Of a stretch of 64,000 bases of DNA, positions 55,501 through 64,000 are shown in pieces. A program made the position numbers and the translations under genes. Each line of letters begins with the position of its first letter. Position 1 is the stretch's first letter. Source of the DNA: Corylus avellana (taxonomy: Eukaryota > Streptophyta > Magnoliopsida > Fagales > Betulaceae); assembly GCF_901000735.1 (NCBI RefSeq), contig NC_081550.1, forward strand, positions 8,211,350 through 8,275,349, read 5' to 3'. The notes under the pieces are model-generated. The model was not told the origin of the DNA, made no database searches, and saw only the letters and a program-made list of their open reading frames with translations.

Positions 55501-58500
55501 CCTTTTAGAATCCATTGGTAGAAAATCGCCTTTCTAGTGTTAGTGCCAGGATATCAACTTGGTTTGATTTGAAGCCGAATTTACTAATTGAAGACTAATT
55601 TTTCTGATTTTCTTAAGAGTGAATGTTAAGTATTTTAAATTAGAGTGTGTGGATATATATATATATGTGTGTGTGTGTTCGTTGTATTATTGATCTTTAT
55701 GGTACTTTATACATGAGTTATTTTCTTTTGGGCAAGTACCATCTAATTGCCCCCCTGTTCTGAATTATACAGGAAAACCCTACGAGTTGAATACCTTACT
55801 CTTCTTCTGAAACGATTGACCGAGCCACTGCGAGTGCTGCCTAAGGTTGGAAATACATTTTTTCTATTATATTTAAATTAGAAAAAGCTGGAGAAGTTTA
55901 AGTGGAATATTTGTTGAATGTACATCTATTCAATATGAAATGACCAGGATGAAGCTGTTCAAAATGTTGTTGAGTTTATGAATATTTACTCAATTAGTCA
56001 GGAGGATTTTGATACTATAGTGGAGCTGTCAAAATTTCAGGTACCACTACCTACTTAGTGTGCACCATGGTTATTAACACTGCTATAAAAGTTTTAGGTT
56101 ATTTTATTGTTATCTCTATCCATCAGGGGCATCCAAATCCTCTGGAAGGCATACAGCCTGCTGTGAAGGCTGCTCTCACTAGAGCTTACAAAGAAGGAAG
56201 CAAATCAAGAATGGTACGAGCTGCAGATTTAATCTCGCTTCCTGGAATGAAAAAAGCTCCTAAAAAGCGGATTGCGGCAATTCTAGAGCCATCAGATGAT
56301 GGATTAGTAGATGGCAGTGGTGAACTATTGGCAGAAAATGAAGAAGAAAGCTCTTCAGATACAGAGGAGTTGGGTAAGCCTCTACACCTAACTCGATTGA
56401 CCTGCACCCCCTCCCCCCCCTCCAAGATCAAATTATACTCTCTTTTTTTGGGGTGGTTCCTGCAATTTCAAAGCAACCTACTATGATGTAAGAGAACAAA
56501 TACACCATATAAAAATTCATAATATTAAAATGCTCTTCATTCTCATGATACGAATACTTTTGTAATTAATATAAAAACTCAAATTCCAATTAATTCTTCT
56601 CAACCTCCCCAAACTCATGGCAAATAGGGAAAAACATCCCCATACTTGAGTGATTTAAGGTTTCAATCCCAAGACCTCTGATTGGTTGATATTATTCAGT
56701 TACTGATTCTAAAGGTCTCCTTCAGAGTTTAGAGGAATTCAGGTGGGTTATTTATGGTTAAGTTTTTCCCATCTTTTAAGACTTCCAATAAAACAGATAC
56801 AAAAGATGATGCACACAGACAGCATAATTAATGAGCAAGAATTTGTTGTGTCATATCTCCTACCTTTATGCTATGTGTGGTTGGCTCATTTGCGTGGCTG
56901 GTTGAAAGTCCGTTTTGGAGACAAGGGTTAAACACCCAAGAGTCGTAGACAACAGTAAAGAGGGGGGGTGGGGTGGAGGAAGATGCTACAATTAGGTTTA
57001 GGGAAAGCCTTGTCCAAAGCGGGATGCATTTTGAGATCCTATGCTCATACTGGAAATTATGTATTAGTGTAATTCAGGGTTCTGAGCCAAACCATGTGAG
57101 GTGCCTTTTTGACCCCTTATCCAAGTAGTGCATTCTTGCAAACAAGTAAGCCCCTTAAGGAAACTTGAGGGCCCCTTTGCTTTTGTGCTCCCAAAAATTT
57201 TCTGTTCTTGGAGTTGCAAAAAACCTGAAAAACAACATATTTGAGATAACAATTGTAATGAGGAAGTACATTGGAATGTTCCTTTTTGTCAAGCGGCTCA
57301 GGGTTGGGAAGCGGAGGTGGTGGTGACTTTCTATGCGAAATTGTGTGAGATTCGGCGTCGGGATGGGGGGGTGGACCACATTTGGTGGATCCCTTCAAAG
57401 AGGAAGCTTTTTGAGGTACGTTCTTTCTTTGGTGTACTTCCTTATTCTGCGGAGAGGTACGAGGTGAGGAGCTATTCTTTCCCGTGGAAGAGTATTTAGA
57501 AGGTTAAAGTCCCGCTCAGAGTTAGTTTCTTTGTGTGGATGGCTACCCTTGGAAGGATTCTCACTTTGGATAACCTTCGGAAAAGAGGTTTGATCTTGGT
57601 GAATTGGTGTAGTATGTGTAAGAGGAGTGGAGAGTCCATTGATCATCTCCTCCTCCGTTGTGACGTGGCTCATGCTCTCTGAAGTGTTCTTTCTTCCATT
57701 TTTGATGTTAAGTGGGTCATGAATGGTAGGATTAGTGATCTCCTTGCTTGCTGGAAAGGCTAAAGAGGTAATAAAATGGCAATGGAGGTGTGGAGAATGG
57801 CCCCTTTGTGCCTTACGTGGACTATTTGGAGGGAGAGGAATGCTCGATGTTTCGAAGATAAGGAATTGACAATGGCGGAGCTTAGCAATAGGTTTCTCAA
57901 TTTGTTTTTCCATTGGGCGGGTGTTTTGAACATTCCTCAAGTTTCTTTAATGCATCAATTTGTAGATTTATGCTCTTCTTTTTATCTTTAAAGGGGTGTC
58001 TTTGTATACTTCCTGTGTACTTGGGTTGTATACTTCCTGTGTACTTGGGTTGTGCCCCTCCGTGCTTTTCAATGATATTCTTGATTATTTATCAAAAAAT
58101 TGCAATGATCCAGAAAAAAAAAAAAAAAAAAGCACTAGCAACATTTGCACTATCACTTCAAAAGGACTAGTTAATTTGGAGCTTTCTTAAAATTACTTAT
58201 AAAGCCAAGGTTCACCTATTAAGTAAGCAATGTGAGACTTAGCACCCATAAGCACCTTTAATAAACTTCTCACTCTATATGGGTTACTCATCTCTTCCCA
58301 ATATGGGATGGGGGTGTTATAATAATTGTTTACTCCTTTCCTAAGTTGCATATTCATGCAAACAAGTAGTGCCTTATGCTAACTTGAGGACATGTTTGGC
58401 TATGTGCTCCAAAACCAACCTTTTGCTCTTGGAGTAATCAAAAAAAAAAAAAAAAACTGATAAGAGAGCATAAAACATGGTTGGGAATGATAGATATTAT

Positions 58501-59428
58501 GAAGCTGTTTTCTGGAAACTTTTTCCTGGAGCTAGCTTGTCTTCTGAATCATCTAATTTTTGCTAAGTTTTCATTTTTTTTTTTTATTTGTTTCCAAGAA
58601 ATATGAAAAGATCTAATGGAATGTTTGTTGAGAAAATAAATGGTGGGCTAATTTCCTATTCTTTACCCACACTTTCATTAATTATTTATAGAGGAGATTG
58701 CACTTCTGATAAACACAGGGAAGATTATAAATGGTGGGCTAATTTCCTATTCTATAGTCACACTTACAATTATTATTTATCGAGGAGATTACACTTCAAG
58801 ATAAACATAAAGTCTATAAACAAGATACATTTTATCGCAACTCCTAAACAAGATATACTGCTAACAGTTACATAAGATAAACTACTATTCTAACAATCTT
58901 TACAAAATTTCTTTCAAATTCTGTAATGTATTTAGGAAGCTGTTTTCTTGATGCAAGCAAACCGCCATAGACTATTTGTTTCCTGTATGTATTTATGTAG
59001 ATTGGACTCCTCTGCTGGGTTCCCAATATGTTGATTGCATATCTAAGCATGGTGTATTGGTTCAGTAATTGTGTTTACCTTTTTCTTGTGATTATGTTAG
59101 AAGGCACTGCCAATGGTGAGAAGCTGCAGTTGGAACTTCAAAGTTTGAATTCAAAAGGTTTGTGATAGTAATAACACTCTTCAAGTGATATTTGTAGGAT
59201 TTGCCTAATTCTTATTTTATTTGAATCATTTGGGTGAATGATATTCTTGATTAATGAATTCTGCTGTCTGTGCCTTGTGCTGTAGGAGTGGAAGTAAAAT
59301 TGGATCTGAAGGGCACAGGAAATTCAAGTGCTAAGAAGACATCAGCTGGCAGAGGAAAAGCTGGTTCTGGACCTACAGAGAAGAAAGGTGCGCGAGGTTC
59401 AGGGACTGGTGCCAAGAGAAAGAGATGA
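40557..59428 (+). CDS. RFC1: Replication factor C subunit 1 (clamp loader large subunit)
   Basis: Loads PCNA on primed DNA with RFC2-5 in the nucleus. 22 coding exons give 962 aa, close to the family length: 40557-40559, 40779-40874, 44042-44518, 44606-44673, 45234-45309, 45388-45449, 45544-45689, 47535-47701, 47813-48001, 48144-48265, 48353-48560, 49595-49648, 49842-50011, 52560-52650, 53571-53752, 53868-53907, 54279-54403, 55773-55845, 55948-56040, 56127-56373, 59101-59157, 59286-59428. Features: N-terminal DIRKWF PCNA-binding motif, acidic and RGG-rich linker, BRCT domain (about 193-272), Walker A GGPGIGKT (405-412), Walker B VLIMDEVD (476-483), sensor 1 CICND, and the RFC1 C-terminal domain (ENYINYRP to KKAPKKR). 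It ends in a basic AKRKR tail. Every junction keeps the frame and no stop was seen. The first exon is the least certain part. An acceptor at 40763 would add five codons (SDNRQ), creating a Q-x-x-I PIP box. Confidence 0.93.
41363..41659. mobile_element. Tourist-like MITE in RFC1 intron 2, 297 bp
   Basis: The inverted ends are GAGCATTCACAATGGACTC and GAGCATTCACAATGGGCTC, flanked by TTA (41360-41362 and 41660-41662). It is non-coding. The near-perfect ends suggest fairly recent activity. Confidence 0.85.
41925..43165 (+). pseudogene. L1-type LINE fragment (pol C-terminus, zf-RVT) in RFC1 intron 2
   Basis: The translation gives the plant L1 pol end: [26 protein letters not shown] text, [30 protein letters not shown], a zinc-binding [15 protein letters not shown] motif and [16 protein letters not shown]. 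The 3' end GTTTCCCTGTATACTTCTTG...TTGCACCCCTCTGCGC precedes an A-rich tail (43151-43183). It is 5'-truncated, as usual for LINEs. It carries a 182-bp internal tandem duplication (42211-42392 / 42393-42574) and stops. Confidence 0.85.
43478..43938. mobile_element. Fold-back element in RFC1 intron 2
   Basis: The left end (AAAACTTCACTTAACCC..., CAACTTTAAAAAGTTT) is matched by the reverse complement of the right end (AAAACTTCACTTAACCCCC..., CAACTTTAAAAAGTTT) over about 100 bp. The core has GC-richer GGGTGTGGTC...GGGTCACCCC. It ends about 100 bp before exon 3. Confidence 0.75.
45945..46136 (+). mobile_element. SINE fragment in RFC1 intron 7
   Basis: A B-box-like GTTTGAATCCCC (45955-45966) is followed by TTGGGTGCAAACAACTC and a body ending GCCTTGGGGTCCTCCC with an AAT-rich tail. 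The A-box half is degraded or missing. Confidence 0.5.
46728..47010 (+). mobile_element. L1 3' end in RFC1 intron 7
   Basis: It translates at its start to [20 protein letters not shown]. It then has the L1 3' tail TTGTATACTCCCTGTGTTCT...TTGCGCCCCTCTGCAC and an A-rich end. It is severely 5'-truncated. Confidence 0.75.
50801..51047 (+). mobile_element. L1 3' end inside the copia remnant
   Basis: It starts [16 protein letters not shown] in translation and ends with TTTTATACTCCCCGTG...TTGCGCCCCTCTGTGC and an A-rich tail. It is one of several L1 3' ends in RFC1 introns. Confidence 0.7.
51561..51822 (-). mobile_element. tRNA-derived SINE inside the copia remnant
   Basis: The minus strand has GGGGTTGGCCTAGTGGTTG (A-box region, 51794-51812) and AAGTTCGAGACTTGC (B-box region, 51749-51763). 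The tail is an AAT/A-rich run at its left end. GAGAAAGAC at 51552-51560 and 51823-51831 forms the target duplication. The copia frame resumes across it. Confidence 0.8.
52010..52185 (-). mobile_element. L1 3' end, minus strand, in RFC1 intron 13
   Basis: The plus strand starts with a T-run then TGATAAGTAATGAC, GTACAGAGGGGCGCAACC, ACACAGGAAGTATACAAG. This is the reverse complement of the L1 3' tail seen elsewhere in this gene. It inserted at the edge of the copia LTR. Confidence 0.7.
54020..54121 (+). mobile_element. Short L1 3' end in RFC1 intron 16
   Basis: TTGTATACTTTATGTGTACTT, then a GCACCTTACGCTTTTAATGA text and a 14-bp A-run. Only the last 100 bp or so of an L1 is present. Confidence 0.6.
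54775..55190 (-). mobile_element. L1 pol end fragment, minus strand, in RFC1 intron 17
   Basis: The minus-strand translation contains [16 protein letters not shown], the zinc-binding end of L1 reverse transcriptase, with stops. The plus-strand left edge reads TAAAAATTCATTGATAAGAG, like the complement of an L1 3' tail. Confidence 0.55.
57240..58135 (+). pseudogene. L1-type LINE fragment in RFC1 intron 20
   Basis: The translation gives [55 protein letters not shown] and [17 protein letters not shown], the zf-RVT end of L1 pol, with stops and frame breaks. The 3' tail GTATACTTCCTGTGTACTTG is duplicated (57999 and 58028) before GCCCCTCCGTGC and the A-run (58115-58131). It is 5'-truncated. Confidence 0.85.
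58638..58819. repeat. Tandem duplication, 2 x 91 bp, in RFC1 intron 20
   Basis: AAATGGTGGGCTAATTTCCT begins at 58638 and 58729. Both copies continue to GAGGAGATT(G/A)CACTTC. It is non-coding. Confidence 0.8.
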
Positions 59429-59848
59429 AAAATGATGAAAGTAGAGGCTTGGATAAGTTTTTGGCATTGTTCATAATCGTTGTAAGTAGGTTTTCCGAAA
59501 AACTTGTACACTGTTTTTGCAGTGTATGAGGTTGTTCCTTGCTAGCATTTCTTTTTGTGGAATGCTATTGGTATCATTGATGTAAACATATGGGTTGATG
59601 TTTTTGAGCATATTGTGGGATTCTGATAAGTTGCCCCTTCAATCAGTACAGCAATCTTGAGGTTTCTGTCACTTGTTGGTATGACAAGAAGATAAAGTCT
59701 TGAAATTGAAAAAAGCCTTATACGGCTCGAAGCAAGCACCAAGGAATCCAAGGGTTTGGAATTGTAGAACTGATCAATATTTTCAAGACAACAAATTCAC
59801 AAAATGTTCACATGAGCATGCCTTTTTACACTAAAATCAATGAAAGTA
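59429..59848 (+). other. RFC1 3' UTR and downstream
   Basis: T-rich sequence after the RFC1 stop. No canonical AATAAA was found in the first 200 bases, so the cleavage site is not assigned. No other gene is present before the retroposon. Confidence 0.4.
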
Positions 59849-59866
59849 GAGATATATTTTTTGTTT

Positions 59867-60710
59867 TTTGTTTTTTTGTTTTTTATTTTTTAAAAGCAAA
59901 TAAGGAGCGGGTACAAGGATTAAAACACCAAATAAGGGGTGGACACCCCAACAATATACTCAAAACGAAAATTACAGCGCAGAAAATACACACAAATAGT
60001 AGGCAATGGGTTATAAATGACCCGGGCCTCTCTAGAAGGGCCGCTAAAAGCGGTTTCAAAGGCAAAACCCGAAGCTACCTGAAGATACCTCATGAGCAAG
60101 CAGCGAACAAGGCATCCAAAAGGATGCCAATGGAAAGTAGGCACTGAAACCATTTGAAATGGGTTTGTCAGAGAAGCAAACCAGCATTTGGCAATAAAAA
60201 TCCCCACAAACAAGCTCAAACTAAGCAGTACAAGGCAGTAATCTAATTTAAAAAGCAGAAACATAGATCCAAACCCAAAAACCAGAAACATCAGCAAGGG
60301 ATTTGGGGAAGTTGCACCGGAACAAGGTTGGCTGGCGGAGGGGCGGAAGGCCGATGCAGACGGAGAAGAAGCGTGATGATGGGCCGATCTGACGGAGGAA
60401 GACCACTTTAGCTCCAAAAGAGTTAAAACCGAAACCCACAACAGATGGAAACGTCGATGATGAGGTTTTGGGAGGATAGGAGGTAAATCGCACAAGGCGA
60501 TGGCAAAGGTGGTTAGAGATAACTCCAAACCAAGAAAAACCGAAAACTTCATGAGAAAGAAAAGCAGGGAAAGGAAAAAAGAAGAAGAAGGGAGGAAGGA
60601 AGAAGAAAGGAACTTCTTCCCCTCTCCCAGAACAGGTAACAGGCAGCTAGGGTTTCTCAGAAAAAGAGGAGAGAGGACAGAGCAAAAGAGATATTTTTTG
60701 GATGACCTAC
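59867..60710 (-). mobile_element. Retroposon of 844 bp with 18-bp target duplication
   Basis: GAGATATATTTTTTGTTT at 59849-59866 and 60711-60728 flanks it exactly. The minus-strand end next to the left copy is A-rich (tail). The minus-strand 5' end is CT-rich and contains GAAACCCTAGCTGCC, a plant mRNA-leader style start. A minus-strand frame is open through nearly all of it (60783 to 59920), but the protein is hydrophobic and Ser/Leu/Phe-rich with no domain I recognise. The 3' text GTGTTTTAATCCTTGTACCC resembles LINE 3' ends. It is probably a non-autonomous LINE derivative or a processed copy of an unknown mRNA. Confidence 0.65.
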
Positions 60711-60728
60711 GAGATATATTTTTTGTTT

Positions 60729-61408
60729 GTTTGCATGTGTAGTTTGATAAAACTTTTTCATTCTCCAACAAAAATATGTACAAACACTCTAAAACGTAAA
60801 ATACTTGAAATTACTTTCACATTTATGTCATATCAAAACACTTTTCCAAACCGGATTAACAAATGGAGTCTCATCTTAAGAGTTTGAGAGGATGGAAATT
60901 GTTTTTTTTTTTCTCTACTTGCGGGGCGTAGTATGTTGCCCTAACAATACTTGTATGTCAAGAAATTTAGCTAAAAAAATATATATGTTGAAGAAACTTC
61001 ATGTCACAAGAGCCAACAAATCAACAATAGCATTGGTTAATAATGTTGTGTCCCATGATCGATGTAAGCACATCTACACAAAAATTTATTTCATTTGAGA
61101 ATGTGTGACTAAAAATGAAGTGGGGTTCAAGTTCATGAAATCACAAGATCAAGTTTCCAATATTTTCAAATATAAATATGCTAAATTTATGGAATAATTG
61201 TTTTGGGAATTACATGATATTTATCATGCATATGAGTTATTTGGAATTTATTTGTGGTGTGAGAGTTTCTTATATTGTAAATGAGTGAATTAAATAATGG
61301 AAGATAAACGGATAAAAAAATATAAATATAAATTTGGATGAAAGATTATTCTTTTTCACTTATAGATTGTTAATTTTACTATCATCATGGATATTATTAA
61401 AATCAGTA
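60729..61408. other. AT-rich intergenic DNA, no gene recognised
   Basis: Short frames only, with no domain, RNA gene or defined repeat. Confidence 0.5.
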
Positions 61409-61427
61409 AATGTGTTGGCTAGTAGTT

Positions 61428-61533
61428 TTTTTTTTTTTTTTACATGTCCATACAAAGGAAGGGGGGATGGATTTGAACTAGTGACTTCCGCTTCATTAGA
61501 CATAGTCCATAGCTGATTGAGCTACCCCTTAAG
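61428..61533 (-). mobile_element. Very short tRNA-derived SINE with 19-bp target duplication
   Basis: AATGTGTTGGCTAGTAGTT at 61409-61427 and 61534-61552 flanks it exactly. On the minus strand the 106-bp body has GGGGTAGCTCAATCAGC (A-box), GTCACTAGTTCAAATCC (B-box) and a final A-run (plus-strand T-run, 61428-61440). It consists of little more than the tRNA-like head and tail. It is not a functional tRNA because it lacks a complete cloverleaf and has an A tail. Confidence 0.85.
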
Positions 61534-61754
61534 AATGTGTTGGCTAGTAGTTGGGGTTCATTTGATAGAACTTTTTAGAGATTTGTTTTTTTCTTTTCTT
61601 TTTGATTGAAAAAGCGTACTGATGTGACATAAATATGAAAATAATTTGGAATGTTTTGTGAGTTTTTTATATTTAGAGTTATTTGTTAATGCTTTCGCTT
61701 TTTTTGAGCATTGTCAAATGAGGCCTCATGGTTACTACTGTTACATACCAATGA

Positions 61755-62040
61755 TATAAGTTTTAAGAGTGCGATTTAAAATGGGCAATTTTAAACCAAA
61801 TCACAAAAAAACAAAAAATAATAAATAAATAAAAATAATAGAAAAAATGTGTTTTCAAATTACATGCAAGAAGGTGCACTTTTAAAAATACACTATTTTA
61901 AAAAGTAAAATACAATTTTAAAGGTCAAACTACAATTTTATTGTTTAAAACAATTAATTACATTTTTAAAAATTATATTTTCAAATCACACATTATTTTA
62001 ATTCGCACTTTTAAAAATCATAAATCCGAACGCTAACTCT
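61755..62040. repeat. AT-rich repeat with GTGCGATTT/AATTCGCAC ends
   Basis: GAGTGCGATTTAAAATGG at the left and TTAATTCGCACTTTTAAA at the right are inverted. The core is nearly all A/T with TACAATTTTA words. It resembles the neighbouring MITE and is probably an older relative. Boundaries are approximate. Confidence 0.45.
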
Positions 62041-62185
62041 AAGAATTTTAAACATTTAAAATTGGAAAGAAGGACAAAGTGTTATGATGAATCATTAAAC
62101 TATATGGTCCCAAGCTTTGTCTAATCAGTCTGATCTCCAGACCTGTTACATCTTTACAATGTCAACATTTCAAAGATCAATATGA

Positions 62186-62495
62186 GGGTCCGTTTAAGAT
62201 TATGGTTTCAATAAGTGCGATTTTAAAAATATCGTTTTTGAAATTGTTACTTTTTAAAATCGCAAAGGTGTTTGGTAAAACATATTTTTTTATTAAATAT
62301 TTGTTATGCGAATTCATGATTTTGGTTTAAAATTATACTTTTTTAAATAAGCACCTCCTACCCTACTTATTGAAATTGCAAATTTTTTTCTATTTTAAAT
62401 TAAGTGTTTTTTAAATCGCAATGTCAAAGGCCTTATGCTTTGCGATATCTTTTAAAAATATATTATTTTTGGGAAATCGCAATTCCAACGTACCC
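62186..62495. mobile_element. Tourist-like MITE upstream of SDH6, 310 bp
   Basis: The ends are GGGTCCGTTTAAGATT and, inverted, GGGTACGTTGGAATTG. It is flanked by TGA (62183-62185 and 62496-62498). The core contains AAATCGCAA-type words and has no coding capacity. It ends about 290 bp before the SDH6 start codon. Confidence 0.6.
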
Positions 62496-62605
62496 TGAAT
62501 GTTTAATTTATCCGTATCTTATTTGTAAAGGAAAAATAAAATAAAATATTTAATTTTTGAGATTACATTCATTTATAAAATAAAGTAGAAATGCCACTAA
62601 CAGTC

Positions 62606-62611
62606 CACGTG
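62606..62611 (+). promoter_or_regulatory. G-box (CACGTG) in the SDH6 promoter
   Basis: The palindrome CCACGTGG lies 181 bp before the start codon. It is the core site of bZIP and bHLH factors in plants. Function at this locus is not shown. Confidence 0.4.
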
Positions 62612-62786
62612 GTGGCATTTGTCTGGTCATTGGACAAGGCAGCACAAAAGCTCACCGGAGAGAGACAACGCAGCCCCTTGTGCAGTCATCACCTTCAGCG
62701 TCAGAGGAAAACGAGCTTTTTAAGAGAGGAATCCAGAGAGATTAGACAGAGAAAGAGCAAAATTAGGAGCTGTTGATTGAAGGAAA

Positions 62787-62975
62787 ATGGGGGAATCGTC
62801 AGAAGCATCGCAGCAATCATTCCTGAGGAAGCACTGGGAGGGCTACAAGGAGTTCTGGACCGAGAGGTTTTCGTTCTTGGACAACTATACCAGGTTCATC
62901 GATAAGCGCCTCCCCTCATGGTCCGCTTCCGATGTTGAAGAGTTCATTGCTTCAGACCCTGTTCACGGACCGACG
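62787..62975 (+). CDS. SDH6: Succinate dehydrogenase subunit 6, exon 1 (gene continues beyond window)
   Basis: Exon 1 encodes 63 residues from MGESSEASQQSF. Diagnostic text is WEGYKEFWTERFSFLDNY (about 18-35), LPSWSASDVEEFIASDPVHG (about 43-62) and a final PT. This matches from memory the start of plant SDH6, a small plant-specific subunit of mitochondrial complex II (succinate:ubiquinone oxidoreductase) with no catalytic motif of its own. The exon ends in phase 0 at ACG|GTAACT. In Arabidopsis the next residues are LKTAREAV, and these are not found before 64000, so intron 1 is longer than 1 kb and the membrane-spanning part lies outside. The start codon context AAAATGG is favourable. Confidence 0.85.
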
Positions 62976-62977
62976 GT

Positions 62978-62979
<2 letters not shown>

Positions 62980-63017
<38 letters not shown>
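62980..63017. repeat. (CT)n microsatellite at the SDH6 splice donor
   Basis: About 19 CT units begin five bases into intron 1, directly after GTAA. Confidence 0.95.
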
Positions 63018-63024
<7 letters not shown>

Positions 63025-64000
63025 GGATTTTACATTTCGGCTCGTCTTTGATTTGGTGTTTTGTTTCACTTTGTGGATCCGTTTTGTTTTGTTTCTTCCG
63101 CTATTCATCTTTTCTGTCGGTTTTTTAGATAGTTTTTGCATTTTGTTCTGGGATGTTCATCTGGAAATTGCTTATTTGATTCTGGGTTTGATTTGCTTTT
63201 CACATTCTTAATCCGTTTTCTATTCTTTTTTTTTTTCTTTTTTTATTATCTCTGATTGATTTTGGCTTTGAGTAGAGAATATTCTTGTGGGTAGGTCTTA
63301 TTTATGGTTTTTTCCTCTTCATTTTATGCTTTACATTTTTTTTCCCATGTTATACGTCCTTTTCCATAACTGATGGTGATAGATAGCTTATTGTATATAT
63401 AGTGATCTTTATTGGGTGTTTTGTGGGAGATTTTTATTTTGGTCTTTTCTCGATTCTTTCTCATTTGTAGAGGGTTTTGGTTATTTAGTGGATTATAGAA
63501 TAAGAAGAGTTCGTATGAAAATAACTTATTTCTGGCTTTCGTTTCATTTTACATTTCTATGTTGGATGTGGTCTTTGATGATGAATGAATTTGATGTAAT
63601 TTTGTTTTATAATGAGTGGTAAATCTTGTTTTGATGTTGCTCCTGGCATCTAAATAGCTTTTGACTCATGTTATCTTGACGTGTTTGTTGTTAGTGCCCA
63701 GTTAGGTTCGAGTATTAATATTTGGTAGATCCGTGGATCTGTGGGTGGCTTAGGGAAGATGAATGACTCCATTGGGTTTTACTTTGTACCTGAAATGAGT
63801 CTATTTTGTCTCCAACAGCAAAGGGGTTTAATAGATATAAGGGCATCGAAGTTCAAAAAAAGGCATGATATATGTTTTGTGTTATATCTACGAGCTCAGG
63901 TCTCATAGATTTTGATTACAAATATTATGTGAGGTCAGAGATCAGAATACTAGTGAAAGAGTGAAATAAGATGTGAGGGAGATAGATTTGTCTGATCCTG
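63018..64000 (+). other. SDH6 intron 1 (partial)
   Basis: T-rich intronic sequence. No second exon, repeat boundary or RNA gene was recognised before the window ends. Confidence 0.6.

Noticed and set aside
59920..60783. 287-codon minus-strand frame as a host membrane protein gene
   Set aside because: The frame runs across an insertion with target duplications at both ends, including non-element DNA. It is hydrophobic but shows no family motif and no intron-exon signals. Kept only as a retroposon feature.
61428..61533. Functional tRNA gene on the minus strand
   Set aside because: A- and B-box are present, but the acceptor stem does not close, there is an A-tail, and 19-bp target duplications show it is a retroposed SINE.

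Overview
This is nuclear DNA from a flowering plant, probably a woody eudicot. The evidence is spliceosomal genes with plant-type proteins, AT-rich intergenic DNA, and plant LTR retrotransposons, L1 LINEs, tRNA-derived SINEs and TTA-flanked MITEs. The species cannot be fixed from the sequence. No bacterial operon, CRISPR array or rRNA gene was seen. There are four assembly gaps (3178-3377, 15638-15737, 18230-18329, 20890-20909).

The left half (1-30 kb) is transposon territory. It opens with the 5' end of a minus-strand Ty3/gypsy element (gag, PBS and a 1.48-kb LTR, 1-2722). A copia-like LTR remnant follows at about 5.85-7.48 kb. Next is a decayed Tekay/Del-type Ty3 pol (7717-12545), split by a 3.2-kb solo LTR that carries several minisatellites. 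The main object is a full-length minus-strand Tat-lineage Ty3 element at 18493-29377, flanked by the 5-bp target duplication ATCTT. It has 796/797-bp LTRs, gag-protease-RT-RNaseH, a second RNase H and an integrase. Downstream of pol it has a long antisense ORF with its own intron. A row of small hairpins sits where the two opposing transcription units converge. Most of the first 2.5 kb of this locus, host flank included, occurs a second time at 15738-18229 between gaps. That is either a retained second haplotype or a real duplication.

The right half (31-64 kb) holds three host genes, all on the plus strand. The first is a strictosidine-synthase-like gene closest to SSL3 (31893-36880, 4 exons, 394 aa). 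The second is RFC1, the large subunit of the replication factor C clamp loader (40557-59428, 22 coding exons, 962 aa). The third is the first exon of SDH6, a plant-specific subunit of mitochondrial complex II (from 62787, running off the window). These genes belong to different pathways, and nothing in the sequence suggests they act together. RFC1 introns are swollen by L1 3' ends, an internally deleted copia element, SINEs and MITEs, yet all splice junctions keep the frame open.

Smaller elements between genes include TTA-flanked MITEs, a family of fold-back elements with roughly 100-bp inverted repeats, a 106-bp SINE with a 19-bp target duplication, and an 844-bp retroposon with an 18-bp target duplication. 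All identifications come from reading translations and motifs by eye. No database search was run.
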